A stretch of 44,277 bases of DNA. Origin: an uncultured Flavobacteriales bacterium. Its GTDB lineage: Bacteria > Bacteroidota > Bacteroidia > Flavobacteriales_G > NORP312. Position numbers and translations under genes: made by a program. Below, piece after piece: positions 1 through 9,723 of the stretch (position 1 is the stretch's first letter; each line of letters begins with the position of its first letter). The notes under the pieces are model-generated. The model saw nothing but the letters and a program-made list of their open reading frames with translations. It had not been told where the DNA came from and searched no databases. Where the stretch lies: positions 1 to 44,277 of the forward strand of contig CAJQPE010000067.1 of the NCBI GenBank assembly GCA_905480125.1, in the 5' to 3' direction.

Positions 1-752
1 TCCTTAAAATAAAACATGTACGGAACAGACGTATAAACTGCAATTATCATAACTAATATCAAAAACACAAAAATATTTTTGTTCTCGCCCCATCCGAAAC
101 CACTAAATTTAAGCGCCAACATTCTTATTGGAACAACCAGCATTGCTGAACAAAAAATGGTCATTCCAAACAAAAACAAAGTAGATTGCAATGCAGATAC
201 TACGGCAAAATCTAAATCGCTCCAATATTTCATTTTACCAACAGTATCTAGCACCTCTGCACTTAAAGGATTATAAAAATTAAATCCCATGCTAAACAAA
301 ACAATAGGCAAAGAACCAATAAAAATGGCAATTGCCGGCGTTGGCATTCCAATAAAAGAATCAGACTGCGCTTCATCAATGTTAAATTTAGCTAAACGCA
401 AGGCCGAAAAAGCAACAATTAAGAAGCCTGTACACTGAATAGCAATATGAGCTATTGGTCGCTGAGAAAATTCAACAAAATATTCCCCAAAACTAATGCT
501 CAAGAATTGAAAAACAATAACCCCTGGCAAAACACCAAACGTAACCATATCAGCCAAAGAGTCTAATTGTTTCCCAATAGGTGATTTCGCGTTTAGCAGT
601 CTCGCTGAAAACCCATCTAGAAAATCAAAAATAGCTGCAATTCCAATTAAATATCCCGCCCATTCGAGCTTTTGATTAAAAGCAAATACAATTCCCAAGC
701 ACCCGCAAATTAGGTTACATAATGTTAAAGTATTTGGAATAGCTTTAATCAC
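1..752 (-). CDS. pssA: CDP-diacylglycerol--serine O-phosphatidyltransferase, 3' end cut by the window
   Basis: This integral membrane enzyme makes phosphatidylserine from CDP-diacylglycerol and serine, the first step towards phosphatidylethanolamine. I translated the minus strand from 752 and found about 250 codons open to the window edge. The CDP-alcohol phosphotransferase signature DGxxAR-x8-GxxxDxxxD is complete (DGFSARLL, then GKQLDSLAD) about 40 residues in, followed by several hydrophobic segments. I chose the GTG at 752 because it gives the family's usual N-terminus (MIKAIPNTLTLCNLICGC) and lies 5 bases after a TATATTTG promoter box. An in-frame TTG at 812 would add 20 residues. The gene is divergent from porV2. 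The C-terminus is missing only because the window starts here. Confidence 0.9.
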   Translation of the reverse strand, partial: MIKAIPNTLTLCNLICGCLGIVFAFNQKLEWAGYLIGIAAIFDFLDGFSARLLNAKSPIGKQLDSLADMVTFGVLPGVIVFQFLSISFGEYFVEFSQRPIAHIAIQCTGFLIVAFSALRLAKFNIDEAQSDSFIGMPTPAIAIFIGSLPIVLFSMGFNFYNPLSAEVLDTVGKMKYWSDLDFAVVSALQSTLFLFGMTIFCSAMLVVPIRMLALKFSGFGWGENKNIFVFLILVMIIAVYTSVPYMFYFK

Positions 753-757
753 GCGAA

Positions 758-765
758 CAAATATA
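758..765 (-). promoter_or_regulatory. Bacteroidota -7 box (TATATTTG) for pssA
   Basis: TATATTTG on the minus strand matches the TAnnTTTG -7 consensus exactly and ends 5 bases before the GTG of pssA. I see no TTG 17-23 bases upstream. Transcription would start at or next to the start codon, giving a nearly leaderless mRNA. Confidence 0.5.
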
Positions 766-857
766 CCCTTGATACCGTATAATTTGGGATGTTTTAAGCA
801 ATATTTATTCAATAGTTATGTTTTGTCTTCTTGAATGAATGTGTAATTTTATGCTGT

Positions 858-1970
858 ATGATTTTTCAAAAACTTTGTTTTTTTATATTAATTAGCGTTT
901 TATCTGTTAATCAAGCAGTTGGACAAAGCTTATCTGACACCAAAGCAAGGAAATACAGCAATGAGTTTCTAGCTATTGGTATTGGCGCTAGGGCTTTGGG
1001 CATGTCAAATGCTACTATTACTTCTGTCAACGATGTAACTTCTGGCTATTGGAATCCCGCAGGATTACTCGAGATAAAAAGTAATTTAGCCGTTGGCCTA
1101 ATGCATTCTGAATACTTTGCTGGAATTGCCAAATACGACTACGGTGCTATCGCTACGCCAATTGACACTAACAGTGCTCTTGGATTTAGCTTTATTCGAT
1201 TTGGAGTGGATAATATACCCAACACTACAGAATTGATCGACTCAGAAGGAAATGTAGATTATAGTCGAATATCATCATTTTCTGCGGCCGATTATGCATT
1301 CCTATTCTCGTATGCACGAAAATTAGGCATTCCTGGATTGAGAATTGGAGCTAACATTAAAGTAATTCATAGAAGAGCTGGTGACTTTGCAAAATCATGG
1401 GGATTCGGATTAGATGCGGCGGCCAAATATGATTATAATAAGTGGAAATTTGCAGCAATGGCTCGCGATGTTACTTCAACTTACAATGCTTGGAGTTTCG
1501 ATTTATCCGACCAAATGAAAGAAACTTTTGTTCAAACCGATAACGAAATACCAGAAAACGCCGTAGAAATTACACTACCTCGACTAATTATTGGAGTTGC
1601 CAGAGAAGAAGTCATCAAAGAAAAAATTTACATCCTTGCAGAAGTAAATGCAGACTTTACATTTGATGGTAAAAGAAACGTTGTAGTTTCTGGAAATCCG
1701 ATAAGTATTGACCCTCATATGGGGGTCGAAATATCTTACGATAAAATTGTATTCCTAAGAGGAGGTGTGGGTAATATCCAGAAAGTAAAATCGGAAATCG
1801 GAAGTAGGCAAGTAACTACATTCCAGCCAAATTTTGGGATTGGCTTAAATATTAAACCACTGAATTTGGAAATAGACTATGCGTTTACCGATATTGGAGA
1901 TCAATCAGTTGCTCTTTATTCCCATGTCTTTTCATTGAAATTCAATTTCTACAAAAAGCCCATTAATTGA
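858..1970 (+). CDS. porV2: PorV/PorQ-family outer membrane protein, PorV2-like
   Basis: The 370-residue product begins with a Sec signal peptide (MIFQKLCFFILISVLSVNQAVGQ). It continues with the PorV/PorQ-family opening, EFLAIGIGARALGMSNA and then YWNPAGL, and ends in alternating beta-strand sequence closing on aromatic residues, as expected of a FadL-like outer membrane barrel. PorV proteins act in type IX secretion as shuttles for substrates at the outer membrane. The stop codon overlaps the TTG start of the PorU2-like sortase, so the two are a translationally coupled pair. The ATG at 858 fits the signal peptide; an in-frame TTG at 831 would add nine residues. TATGTTTTG at 817-825 is one base too long for a perfect TAnnTTTG box. 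That this is the PorV2 variant rather than PorV or PorQ is inferred mainly from the partner. Confidence 0.82.
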   Translation: MIFQKLCFFILISVLSVNQAVGQSLSDTKARKYSNEFLAIGIGARALGMSNATITSVNDVTSGYWNPAGLLEIKSNLAVGLMHSEYFAGIAKYDYGAIATPIDTNSALGFSFIRFGVDNIPNTTELIDSEGNVDYSRISSFSAADYAFLFSYARKLGIPGLRIGANIKVIHRRAGDFAKSWGFGLDAAAKYDYNKWKFAAMARDVTSTYNAWSFDLSDQMKETFVQTDNEIPENAVEITLPRLIIGVAREEVIKEKIYILAEVNADFTFDGKRNVVVSGNPISIDPHMGVEISYDKIVFLRGGVGNIQKVKSEIGSRQVTTFQPNFGIGLNIKPLNLEIDYAFTDIGDQSVALYSHVFSLKFNFYKKPIN

Positions 1971-4900
1971 AGTGCAGTCTCTGCATATTGTCATCTATAC
2001 TTGCTACTACTTTGGCAATAGCCCAGCCGTACGGTAATGAATGGATTGATTACTCTCAAAAATATCTGAAATTTCAAGTCATTGAAGATGGTGTTTATAA
2101 AGTCACCTATAACGACTTATACAGTCTTACTAATTCTATTGGCATGGATACGATTGACCCTGCTAAAATTCAAGTTTGGGGAAGAGGTAAACAACAATAT
2201 ATTCATATTGATAGCGATGATGGAGATAATGTCTTCGAACCAAATGAATCAATAGAGTTTTATGCAAAATCGAATGATGGTTGGCTCGACTCTTTGCTTT
2301 ACGATGAACCAGGAAGTCAGGTTAATCCTTATTTCAGCCTATATAATGACACCGCTACATATTATATAACTTTTAGTAATAGCCCAAGCTTAAGATACAC
2401 TGATATTGCTGCGGCATCAATTGCAACTCCCGACGACTACTTTTTAGAGGAGGTTGTTAAATATAGCTCACAACAATATTGGAGAGGGGTATACTCAAGT
2501 GGAACTGGCAAACACGATGTTGAATATACCGCAGGTGAAGGTTGGTTTTATTCTGCCTACGGTGCAACCAGTCATGAAACTATTTCTATCAATACACCAA
2601 ACGCATCTAATAATGTCTCTGCCCCAGATGCAATTGTCGAAACACAATATGCCGGTGTAAATAATCCTGGAGGGTCTATTAGTCATCATGTTGAGGTTTT
2701 TTACAACAACCAAACTACCCCTGTAATTAGTAATCCATTCGCCTCTTTTAATATGTTTAATGATACATTTAGCATTCCACTTTCACAAATTTCAGCTAAT
2801 ACAGACATTAGATTCGCGAATGGTCCATCAGTAAACTCAAGTGCCAAATCTGCAGTGGCTTATGTAAAAATAACTTACCCGAGAACCTATGCTAGTGTTC
2901 TAGATTCAATCAGAATATTAAGACTTCCCGCTAATTCTGCAGCACATCAAATTAACTTACCTGCTTTTTATAGCCCTTTCAATAAAACTTTCGTTTATGA
3001 TTTTGAAAACAATACGCGAACAACCATTTCTGGTTCTAGCGTTGAGTTTACAATGCCTTCTGGTCCAGAAAAAGACATACTAGTTTTTTCGAATTTAGCC
3101 TCGGTTTTTAGTTCTCCTGTCAACCTCTCTTTAGCTTCCGGTGATGGGTCTTTTAGAGATTATTTAGCTAATAGCTCGGAGGAAGCTTTTCTTATAGTAA
3201 CAGGAAAATCATTAAAAAATGAGGCCATAGAATATGCTGAATATAGAGCCTCCGCAAATGGAGGCAATAGCGATACTATTGTTGCTATTATTGATGAACT
3301 ATATGATCAATTTGCCTATGGAGTGCATAAGCATCCTATTTCGATAAGATATTTTTCAGATTATTTATTAGATAATTTACCTACTGCTCCGTCCAATTTA
3401 TTTTTAATTGGCAAATCTATTGTTTATACAAATTCTCGAAATATTCCCTCATATTATTCTCAAAACATTGTGCCCACTATGGGCAACCCTCCCACTGATA
3501 ATTTATTTACTTCACGATTAAATGGAACTTCCTTCGAATGTGCCATACCAACTGGCAGATTGAGCGCATTAAATGGTAGTGATGTTTTGCTTTATCTAGA
3601 CAAGGTTATAGCTCTTGAAGCGAACCAACTCGATACAACATACTATTCTATTGCAGACAAAGCATGGATGAAACATATAATACATTTTGGGGGTGGTAAC
3701 GGCGTTATAGAGCAAGGACAATTAGCCGGATATCTGGAAAGTTATGCAGAAACTGCCAGAGATTCGCTATTTGGTGCCTATATTGATAGTTTTTATAAAA
3801 ACTCATCAAGTGTCATTCAAGATGCTGAATTTAATGACATAAAAACGTGGATTGAAGGTGGCGCTTCTATTATTACCTTTTTTGGTCACTCGTCTGCTCA
3901 AGGTTTTGATTTAAACCTCGATAATGTTAACTACTATAATAATGAAGGTAGGTACCCCATTTTCAATGCTTTTGGTTGCCAAACTGGAAACATACATAAT
4001 TATATAGAAAATGCGACTCAAGCGAGAACGACAAGTGAAGATTTTATCCTAACAGCGAACAGAGGAGCTATAGGCTTTTTAGCTTCTACAGACGCTGGAT
4101 TGCAATCGAACATGAACGATTACGCCTCTGAATACTATGAGAACATCGCTTATGATAATTATGGCCAATCTATTGGAGAAATAATTAAAGCAACCGTAGT
4201 TGACTACCAGAACCCAACAACTGCGTTCTCATTTAACAATAACAAATCAACCTGTTACGAAATGTCACTTCATGGTGACCCAAGCATAAAAATTAACCCA
4301 CACAGCAAACCTGATTATGCGGTAGAATTAAATAACGTAACGTTCTCTCCCGAAGAAGTATCAACGGCATCAACCACATTTACAATGAATATTGAAGTAA
4401 TTAATCTAGGGCGAGGAATAAATAAAGAAGTGCCGATTGAAATAATAAGATATGTTGATGGAGTAAGTTTAGATACAATTTTGGATGTAATGCCTCCCAT
4501 TAATTATAGCTACACTTATCAAGTTGACTTGCAAACGGGAACAGGAGGACTAAATGCTTTCGATATAAGAATTGATAGATATAATACGATAGCAGAAATA
4601 AATAATAATATATACAACAACAATCTTACCAGCTCTGGTAATCGACCAGAATTATATATTTCTTCAGATAATTTAATCCCCATATTTCCTTACAATTATG
4701 CTGTAATAGGCAACCCAGATATCACGCTAAAAGCTTCTACTGCTGAGTTATTTGCTGCATCAAGAGCGTATACAATTCAAATAGATTTGAATGATAAATA
4801 TAACTCAAATAACGGAGCACCATTAGACCAAACAATAATTAATCAGAGTGGTGGCGTTGTCTCTTGGAAACCAAATTTTGGAACTACTTTAGTTGATAGT

Positions 4901-7063
4901 GCCGTTTATTATTGGCGATGCGCCCCTTCTGCTGATACTTCTAAATGGAGAGAGCATAGCTTTCAATATATTTCTGGCAAAACAGGATGGGGCCAAGACG
5001 ATTTCTTTCAGTTCAAAAACGATGAGTTTTGGGTAATTAATCACAATCGCCCTGATGTTCAATTCGAGTTCGACACCCTTACTGATATTGTAAGTTGTCA
5101 AACGGTTAGTAATGCCAATAATATTCCTGAATATAATAACACTTATTTTAGAGTAAACGGTGAAAAAATAAAAGATGGGATTTGTGGCGCCACTTCAGCA
5201 CTTTATGTTGCAGTGTTTGATTCTTTAACTCTCAAGCCTTGGGAAGAATATTATATCGATGCACAAGGGGTGCAACAAAATTTGAATCATAATTTTGGAT
5301 CCAAGACAAATTTTGGATGTTGGAATGGGCAAAGCAGTCCAATGCGGTGTTTTGTTTTTCCTAGCTCCAGTCAATCTTGGATTCAAAACTTTGTCGATAT
5401 GCTGACAACAGGTATTCCTGATGGAAACTATGTTCTAGTTTATACCGCTCGAAGTGGCAACTTTGCCGATACCTCCGTTTGGACTCAAGCGGCTTTTAAT
5501 GCTATTGAATCTTATGGATGCGACCAATTAAGCTCAGGTGGTGTTCTTAATCCTGGAATCACGGGCGATACACCTTTTATCTTCTTCGCAAAAAAAGGAG
5601 ATAATAATTTTACTACTGATACCGTTGGGTTGCCTAATTCAATTCTTTCTCTTAACGGATTAAAGATGCAAAGCTTGCTTGCGCAAGGCTATATAGAGTC
5701 TTCTTTTATTGGCCCTGCGACAGAATGGGGTCCTATTTCTTGGAAGCACTCAGATGACGAGCCAAACGGATTGGACACTGTAGATCTGAGTATCTACACC
5801 TACGATCTAAACAAAACACTAATTGATACTTTTTTGTTTAGTAATAAGTCGTTCGATAGTATTTTGAATTTTGATGCGGTTGTTAGTGCTCAGGAATATC
5901 CGTTCCTTAAATTGAGAGCCCATATATATGATGACAATTTCAACTCTTCAGGTCAACTAGAACGTTGGCATGTTTTGTACAATGGAATCCCAGAAGCTGC
6001 ACTCGACCCGCATACTTTTTTCTCATTTGTAGATGACACACTTAAAGAAGGTCAAGATCTAGAAATATCAATCGCCATAGAAAATGTAAGCCAATATTGT
6101 ATGGATACCCTTCGCGTTTCCTATTGGATTGATAAAGATGGGGCAACTATTCCAATAAATTATCCACTCGAAGATTCGTTAGGTGCATTAGAATTTATAA
6201 CCGACAAAATATCTTATAAAACACTGGGCGTGAAAGAAGGAATTAACACTTTGTGGATTGAAGTTAATCCAGAAGATGAGCGCTGGCAGCTTGAGCAGTA
6301 CCATTTTAATAACATAGCTCGTAAGACGTTCTACGTTGAACGAGATATTACTAATCCTCTGCTAGATGTTACCTTCGACGGTATTCGTATTTTAGATGGC
6401 GATGTGGTTTCTCCTGAACCTAATATTGTTATCGAATTAAAAGATGAAAACGAATACATAGCAATTAATGATACATCTAGTTTCGATTTATATATTACGG
6501 ACCCTGAAGGGGTTCAAACACTTTTAAACTTCACTGGAGCTGATCCAATTATTTTTACAGAAGCAACTCTTCCTGATAATAGAGCACAAGTTGAATATAC
6601 CCCAACTTTTAAAACAGACGGAGTCTATGTATTCGCAGTGCAAGGTAAAGATGGCTCTGGTAATAATGCCGGTGATTTTAGCTACAGTATCTCGTTCGAA
6701 GTCATCAACAAATCAACAATTACGGAAATAATGAATTATCCGAACCCGTTTTCTACTTCTACTCGCTTTGTTTTTGTTTTAACTGGCTCAAAAATTCCAG
6801 ACCAATTTAAAATACAAGTTCTTACTGTTTCTGGAAGAGTTGTTAGAGAAATTACTGAAGATGAAATTGGCCCAATTAATATTGGTAGAAACGTTACCGA
6901 GTATGCTTGGAATGGTACTGATGAGTTTGGTGACCCCCTAGCTAATGGAGTATATCTCTACCGAGTAATTACTAAAATAGAAGGTGAGGATATTGAACAT
7001 CGATCTACCGAAGCAGATAACTTTTTCCATAAAGGTTTTGGGAAAATGTATTTGATGAGATAA
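1967..7063 (+). CDS. porU2: Gingipain-type (C25) cysteine peptidase, PorU2-like putative type IX secretion sortase
   Basis: This 1698-residue secreted protein starts at TTG 1967 in a 4-base TTGA overlap with porV2. After a signal peptide (to about residue 19) comes NEWIDYSQKYLKFQV, a typical PorU2-type opening. The C25 peptidase domain spans roughly residues 380-790 with catalytic His641 in TFFGHSSAQG and Cys671 in FNAFGCQTG. Several beta-sandwich regions follow, and the last 110 residues look like a FlgD-type/CTD fold (MNYPNPF, then WNGTDEFGDPLANGVYLYR), ending KMYLMR. Classical PorU removes the C-terminal signal of type IX cargo and attaches it to A-LPS. The PorU2 class is much longer and, as far as I know, its role is not established, so the sortase label is by homology. 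Catalytic residues are intact. Confidence 0.85.
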   Translation: MKCSLCILSSILATTLAIAQPYGNEWIDYSQKYLKFQVIEDGVYKVTYNDLYSLTNSIGMDTIDPAKIQVWGRGKQQYIHIDSDDGDNVFEPNESIEFYAKSNDGWLDSLLYDEPGSQVNPYFSLYNDTATYYITFSNSPSLRYTDIAAASIATPDDYFLEEVVKYSSQQYWRGVYSSGTGKHDVEYTAGEGWFYSAYGATSHETISINTPNASNNVSAPDAIVETQYAGVNNPGGSISHHVEVFYNNQTTPVISNPFASFNMFNDTFSIPLSQISANTDIRFANGPSVNSSAKSAVAYVKITYPRTYASVLDSIRILRLPANSAAHQINLPAFYSPFNKTFVYDFENNTRTTISGSSVEFTMPSGPEKDILVFSNLASVFSSPVNLSLASGDGSFRDYLANSSEEAFLIVTGKSLKNEAIEYAEYRASANGGNSDTIVAIIDELYDQFAYGVHKHPISIRYFSDYLLDNLPTAPSNLFLIGKSIVYTNSRNIPSYYSQNIVPTMGNPPTDNLFTSRLNGTSFECAIPTGRLSALNGSDVLLYLDKVIALEANQLDTTYYSIADKAWMKHIIHFGGGNGVIEQGQLAGYLESYAETARDSLFGAYIDSFYKNSSSVIQDAEFNDIKTWIEGGASIITFFGHSSAQGFDLNLDNVNYYNNEGRYPIFNAFGCQTGNIHNYIENATQARTTSEDFILTANRGAIGFLASTDAGLQSNMNDYASEYYENIAYDNYGQSIGEIIKATVVDYQNPTTAFSFNNNKSTCYEMSLHGDPSIKINPHSKPDYAVELNNVTFSPEEVSTASTTFTMNIEVINLGRGINKEVPIEIIRYVDGVSLDTILDVMPPINYSYTYQVDLQTGTGGLNAFDIRIDRYNTIAEINNNIYNNNLTSSGNRPELYISSDNLIPIFPYNYAVIGNPDITLKASTAELFAASRAYTIQIDLNDKYNSNNGAPLDQTIINQSGGVVSWKPNFGTTLVDSAVYYWRCAPSADTSKWREHSFQYISGKTGWGQDDFFQFKNDEFWVINHNRPDVQFEFDTLTDIVSCQTVSNANNIPEYNNTYFRVNGEKIKDGICGATSALYVAVFDSLTLKPWEEYYIDAQGVQQNLNHNFGSKTNFGCWNGQSSPMRCFVFPSSSQSWIQNFVDMLTTGIPDGNYVLVYTARSGNFADTSVWTQAAFNAIESYGCDQLSSGGVLNPGITGDTPFIFFAKKGDNNFTTDTVGLPNSILSLNGLKMQSLLAQGYIESSFIGPATEWGPISWKHSDDEPNGLDTVDLSIYTYDLNKTLIDTFLFSNKSFDSILNFDAVVSAQEYPFLKLRAHIYDDNFNSSGQLERWHVLYNGIPEAALDPHTFFSFVDDTLKEGQDLEISIAIENVSQYCMDTLRVSYWIDKDGATIPINYPLEDSLGALEFITDKISYKTLGVKEGINTLWIEVNPEDERWQLEQYHFNNIARKTFYVERDITNPLLDVTFDGIRILDGDVVSPEPNIVIELKDENEYIAINDTSSFDLYITDPEGVQTLLNFTGADPIIFTEATLPDNRAQVEYTPTFKTDGVYVFAVQGKDGSGNNAGDFSYSISFEVINKSTITEIMNYPNPFSTSTRFVFVLTGSKIPDQFKIQVLTVSGRVVREITEDEIGPINIGRNVTEYAWNGTDEFGDPLANGVYLYRVITKIEGEDIEHRSTEADNFFHKGFGKMYLMR

Positions 7064-7080
7064 TCATTGCCCTATCTTTG
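7051..7080 (+). promoter_or_regulatory. Two-box Bacteroidota promoter for lnt
   Basis: TTTG at 7051-7054 and TATCTTTG at 7073-7080 are separated by 18 bases, matching the TTG-N17-23-TAnnTTTG consensus. The -33 box lies in the last codons of porU2. The expected start of transcription is about 10 bases before the TTG start of lnt, so lnt and hemH can be expressed apart from porV2-porU2. Confidence 0.6.
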
Positions 7081-7096
7081 AGCTCAGCAAATTAAA

Positions 7097-8716
7097 TTGA
7101 GCAAGTTGCACACCATATTATTAGCTTTACTATCTGGAATCCTATTCGGTGTCGCCTGGCCTGCCTCAGGTAGTGTCACTCCTTTTATTTTTATTGGATT
7201 TGTGCCGCTCTTATTTGTTGATCAGCAAATTAGCTCTGGGAAACAAAAAGGCTCAATATTTTGGTTAAGTTTCCTTGCTTTTTTTCTATTTAATCTAATT
7301 TCAACTTGGTGGATATTTTGTGTAGATGAAGATCTGATTACCAAACTTATTTCCATCGGAACACCCGTTTTGCTTAACCCTCTTTTCATGGCAATTACTT
7401 TTAAGTGTTTTAGCAACGTGAAAAAACGATTGGGAGACAAACGGGGCTACTGGAGCTTTGTCTTGTTTTGGTTAGCTTTTGAATACTTGCACCTAAACTG
7501 GAGTATATCCGATCCCTGGTTAACATTAGGTAATGTATTTGCAACCCGCCCCTCTTGGGTTCAATGGTTCGAAGTCACAGGAACTTTAGGTGGAAGTCTG
7601 TGGGTACTTATTATTAACCTTTTTCTATTCTTTTTAATAAATGCCATCGTTATTAGGGCTGGCAAAAAAAGCATTGCTAAACATCTTTTATGGCTTGCTC
7701 TACTTTTCTTAGTACCAATAGCTTTTTCAGTTATTACTTATATCAACTATTCAGAAAAATTAGACCCTATCAACATTACAATAGTTCAACCTAATATTGA
7801 CCCTTATAACGTTAAATTTACTGGAGATGCAGGCGAGCAAATTGAACTTTTTTTATCTCTTGCTGAAGCAAAGAGTAACGAACAAACGAATTATATAGTT
7901 GGCCCAGAAACAGCGCTCCCTTATTCAATTTGGATTCGAAAAATTAAAGAAAACCCTATGTATAAAATGCTGAAGGATTTTAATTCCAAATATCCAAATA
8001 CTGATATAGTCCTAGGGGCTTCAATGGGGGAAATTTACAACGACGAAAGCCAAATTAGTCCAACAGCGCGTAAATTCAGGAAAATTGAAAAATGGTACGA
8101 CCACTACAATTCTGCCATACAAATTGACCAATCAGATAGTATTCAAATTTATCATAAGTCGAAACTCGTTCTTGGTGTCGAAACAATGCCATTCCCGCAG
8201 TTTTTTAAACCTTTCCAAGATCTGATTTTTGACTTAGGAGGGACCACTGGAAGTCTAGGCATCCAAAAAGAAAGAAATGTTTTTCAATCGTCATCTTCTG
8301 ATGTAACAATTGCACCTGTTATTTGCTGGGAATCGGTTTACGGTGAGCATGTTGGTGAATACATGAAAAAAGGCGCAAACCTTATTTTCGTATTAACAAA
8401 CGATGGATGGTGGAGCGAAACACCTGGTTACATTCAACACTTTCATTATTCCCGATTAAGAGCCGTTGAGACAAGAAGAAGTGTTGCCAGATCTGCAAAT
8501 ACAGGAGTTTCATGTTTCATCAATCAACGCGGTGATGTTTTGGAGTCAACAGAATGGTGGGTTTCTGGTTCAATTAACGGCACGCTCAATGCTAATGATA
8601 CAATTACTTTCTATGCTAATAATGGCGATTATATCGGTAGAGTAGCTGCTGCATTTTCAATCCTTTTACTAATATGGACTTTTGTTAAACGATTTTCGAC
8701 AGAAAAGATAAACTGA
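7097..8716 (+). CDS. lnt: Apolipoprotein N-acyltransferase
   Basis: Lnt adds the third acyl chain to the N-terminal cysteine of lipoproteins in the inner membrane. The 539-residue protein has about seven hydrophobic segments in residues 1-215, a nitrilase-type periplasmic domain (about 225-510) and a last membrane helix near 515-532. The catalytic triad is visible: Glu271 in GPETALPY, Lys354 in IYHKSKLVLG and Cys410 in PVICWESVYGE. The normal PFGE after the lysine motif is replaced here by LGVE. The start is TTG 7097, 16 bases after a TATCTTTG box; a second in-frame TTG three codons later is possible. The stop overlaps hemH by one base. Confidence 0.93.
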   Translation: MSKLHTILLALLSGILFGVAWPASGSVTPFIFIGFVPLLFVDQQISSGKQKGSIFWLSFLAFFLFNLISTWWIFCVDEDLITKLISIGTPVLLNPLFMAITFKCFSNVKKRLGDKRGYWSFVLFWLAFEYLHLNWSISDPWLTLGNVFATRPSWVQWFEVTGTLGGSLWVLIINLFLFFLINAIVIRAGKKSIAKHLLWLALLFLVPIAFSVITYINYSEKLDPINITIVQPNIDPYNVKFTGDAGEQIELFLSLAEAKSNEQTNYIVGPETALPYSIWIRKIKENPMYKMLKDFNSKYPNTDIVLGASMGEIYNDESQISPTARKFRKIEKWYDHYNSAIQIDQSDSIQIYHKSKLVLGVETMPFPQFFKPFQDLIFDLGGTTGSLGIQKERNVFQSSSSDVTIAPVICWESVYGEHVGEYMKKGANLIFVLTNDGWWSETPGYIQHFHYSRLRAVETRRSVARSANTGVSCFINQRGDVLESTEWWVSGSINGTLNANDTITFYANNGDYIGRVAAAFSILLLIWTFVKRFSTEKIN

Positions 8717-9723
8717 TGAAAAAAGGAATTTTACTTGTCAATTTGGGTACTCCAGATAGTCCATCTGTAAAAGATGTAAGAAAATACTTGCGCGAGTTTT
8801 TAATGGACGAAAGGGTTATCGACCTCCCCTTTATCGGCCGGTGGCTCCTCATCAATCTAATTATTGTGCCTTTTAGAGGGCCAAAGTCAGCGAAAATTTA
8901 CAAAGAACTATGGACAGCAAAAGGCTCCCCGTTACTATATCATGGTATTGAGTTAAAAGATAATTTACAAACTTTATTAGGGACAGATTATCATGTCGCC
9001 TTTGGAATGCGGTACCAAAAACCATCTGTTCGATTAGCATTAGACGAGTTGAAATCAGAAAATGTATCTGAAATTAAAGTTATACCGTTGTATCCGCAAT
9101 ATGCTTCTTCTTCCACTGGTTCAACTACTGAAAACGTAATGGAGTTAGTTAAAGGAGATCTTACTATTCCTCCTATGTCTTTTGTTTCGAGCTTCTGCAA
9201 TTTACCAACTCTAATAAACGGTTTTGCGGAAAATGCCGAGAAATACCTTAGCGAAGAAAAATATGATCACATCGTTTTTAGTTATCACGGTTTGCCGGAA
9301 CGACACCTAAAAAAAGGTGATAGTAACAACCACTGTTTTGGGTCATCAAGTTGTTGCGATCAGCTAACAGAAAAAAATCAGCTATGCTATAGGGCCCAAT
9401 GTTTTGAAACAACAAAACAAATTGTAAAAGCTCTTAATCTTGCCGAAGATCAATATACTATCGCCTTTCAGTCGAGACTAGAAACTAGGGCAAAAGATCC
9501 GTGGATAAAACCATATTCAGATATTGTAATTACTGATTTAGCGAAAAATAGAGCAAAAAGAGTATTAGTGTTTAGCCCTGCCTTTGTTACTGATTGTTTG
9601 GAAACAACAATAGAAATTGGAGTAGAATATCAAGAGTTATTTGAAGAATACGGTGGCGAAAAAATCCAATTAGTGGAAAGTTTAAATGGAAATGCTGAAT
9701 GGCTATTACCGCTTTGCCAATGA
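8716..9723 (+). CDS. hemH: Ferrochelatase
   Basis: Ferrochelatase inserts iron into a porphyrin, late in haem synthesis. The 335-residue length is normal. The metal-binding His191 sits in FSYHGLPERH, and QSRLETRAKDPWIKP and SPAFVTDCLET are the other family blocks. After His191 there is a Cys-rich segment (Cys207, 213, 214, 224, 229; pattern C-x5-CC-x9-C-x4-C). Some bacterial ferrochelatases carry a [2Fe-2S] cluster on internal cysteines, so these may be ligands; that is inference. The ATG overlaps the lnt stop by one base, and the stop overlaps the ATG of the next gene in an ATGA, so hemH is translationally coupled on both sides. Confidence 0.94.
   Translation: MKKGILLVNLGTPDSPSVKDVRKYLREFLMDERVIDLPFIGRWLLINLIIVPFRGPKSAKIYKELWTAKGSPLLYHGIELKDNLQTLLGTDYHVAFGMRYQKPSVRLALDELKSENVSEIKVIPLYPQYASSSTGSTTENVMELVKGDLTIPPMSFVSSFCNLPTLINGFAENAEKYLSEEKYDHIVFSYHGLPERHLKKGDSNNHCFGSSSCCDQLTEKNQLCYRAQCFETTKQIVKALNLAEDQYTIAFQSRLETRAKDPWIKPYSDIVITDLAKNRAKRVLVFSPAFVTDCLETTIEIGVEYQELFEEYGGEKIQLVESLNGNAEWLLPLCQ

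Noticed and set aside
753-812. TTG at 812 as the start of pssA
   Set aside because: It would place the TATATTTG box inside the gene and add residues the family does not have.
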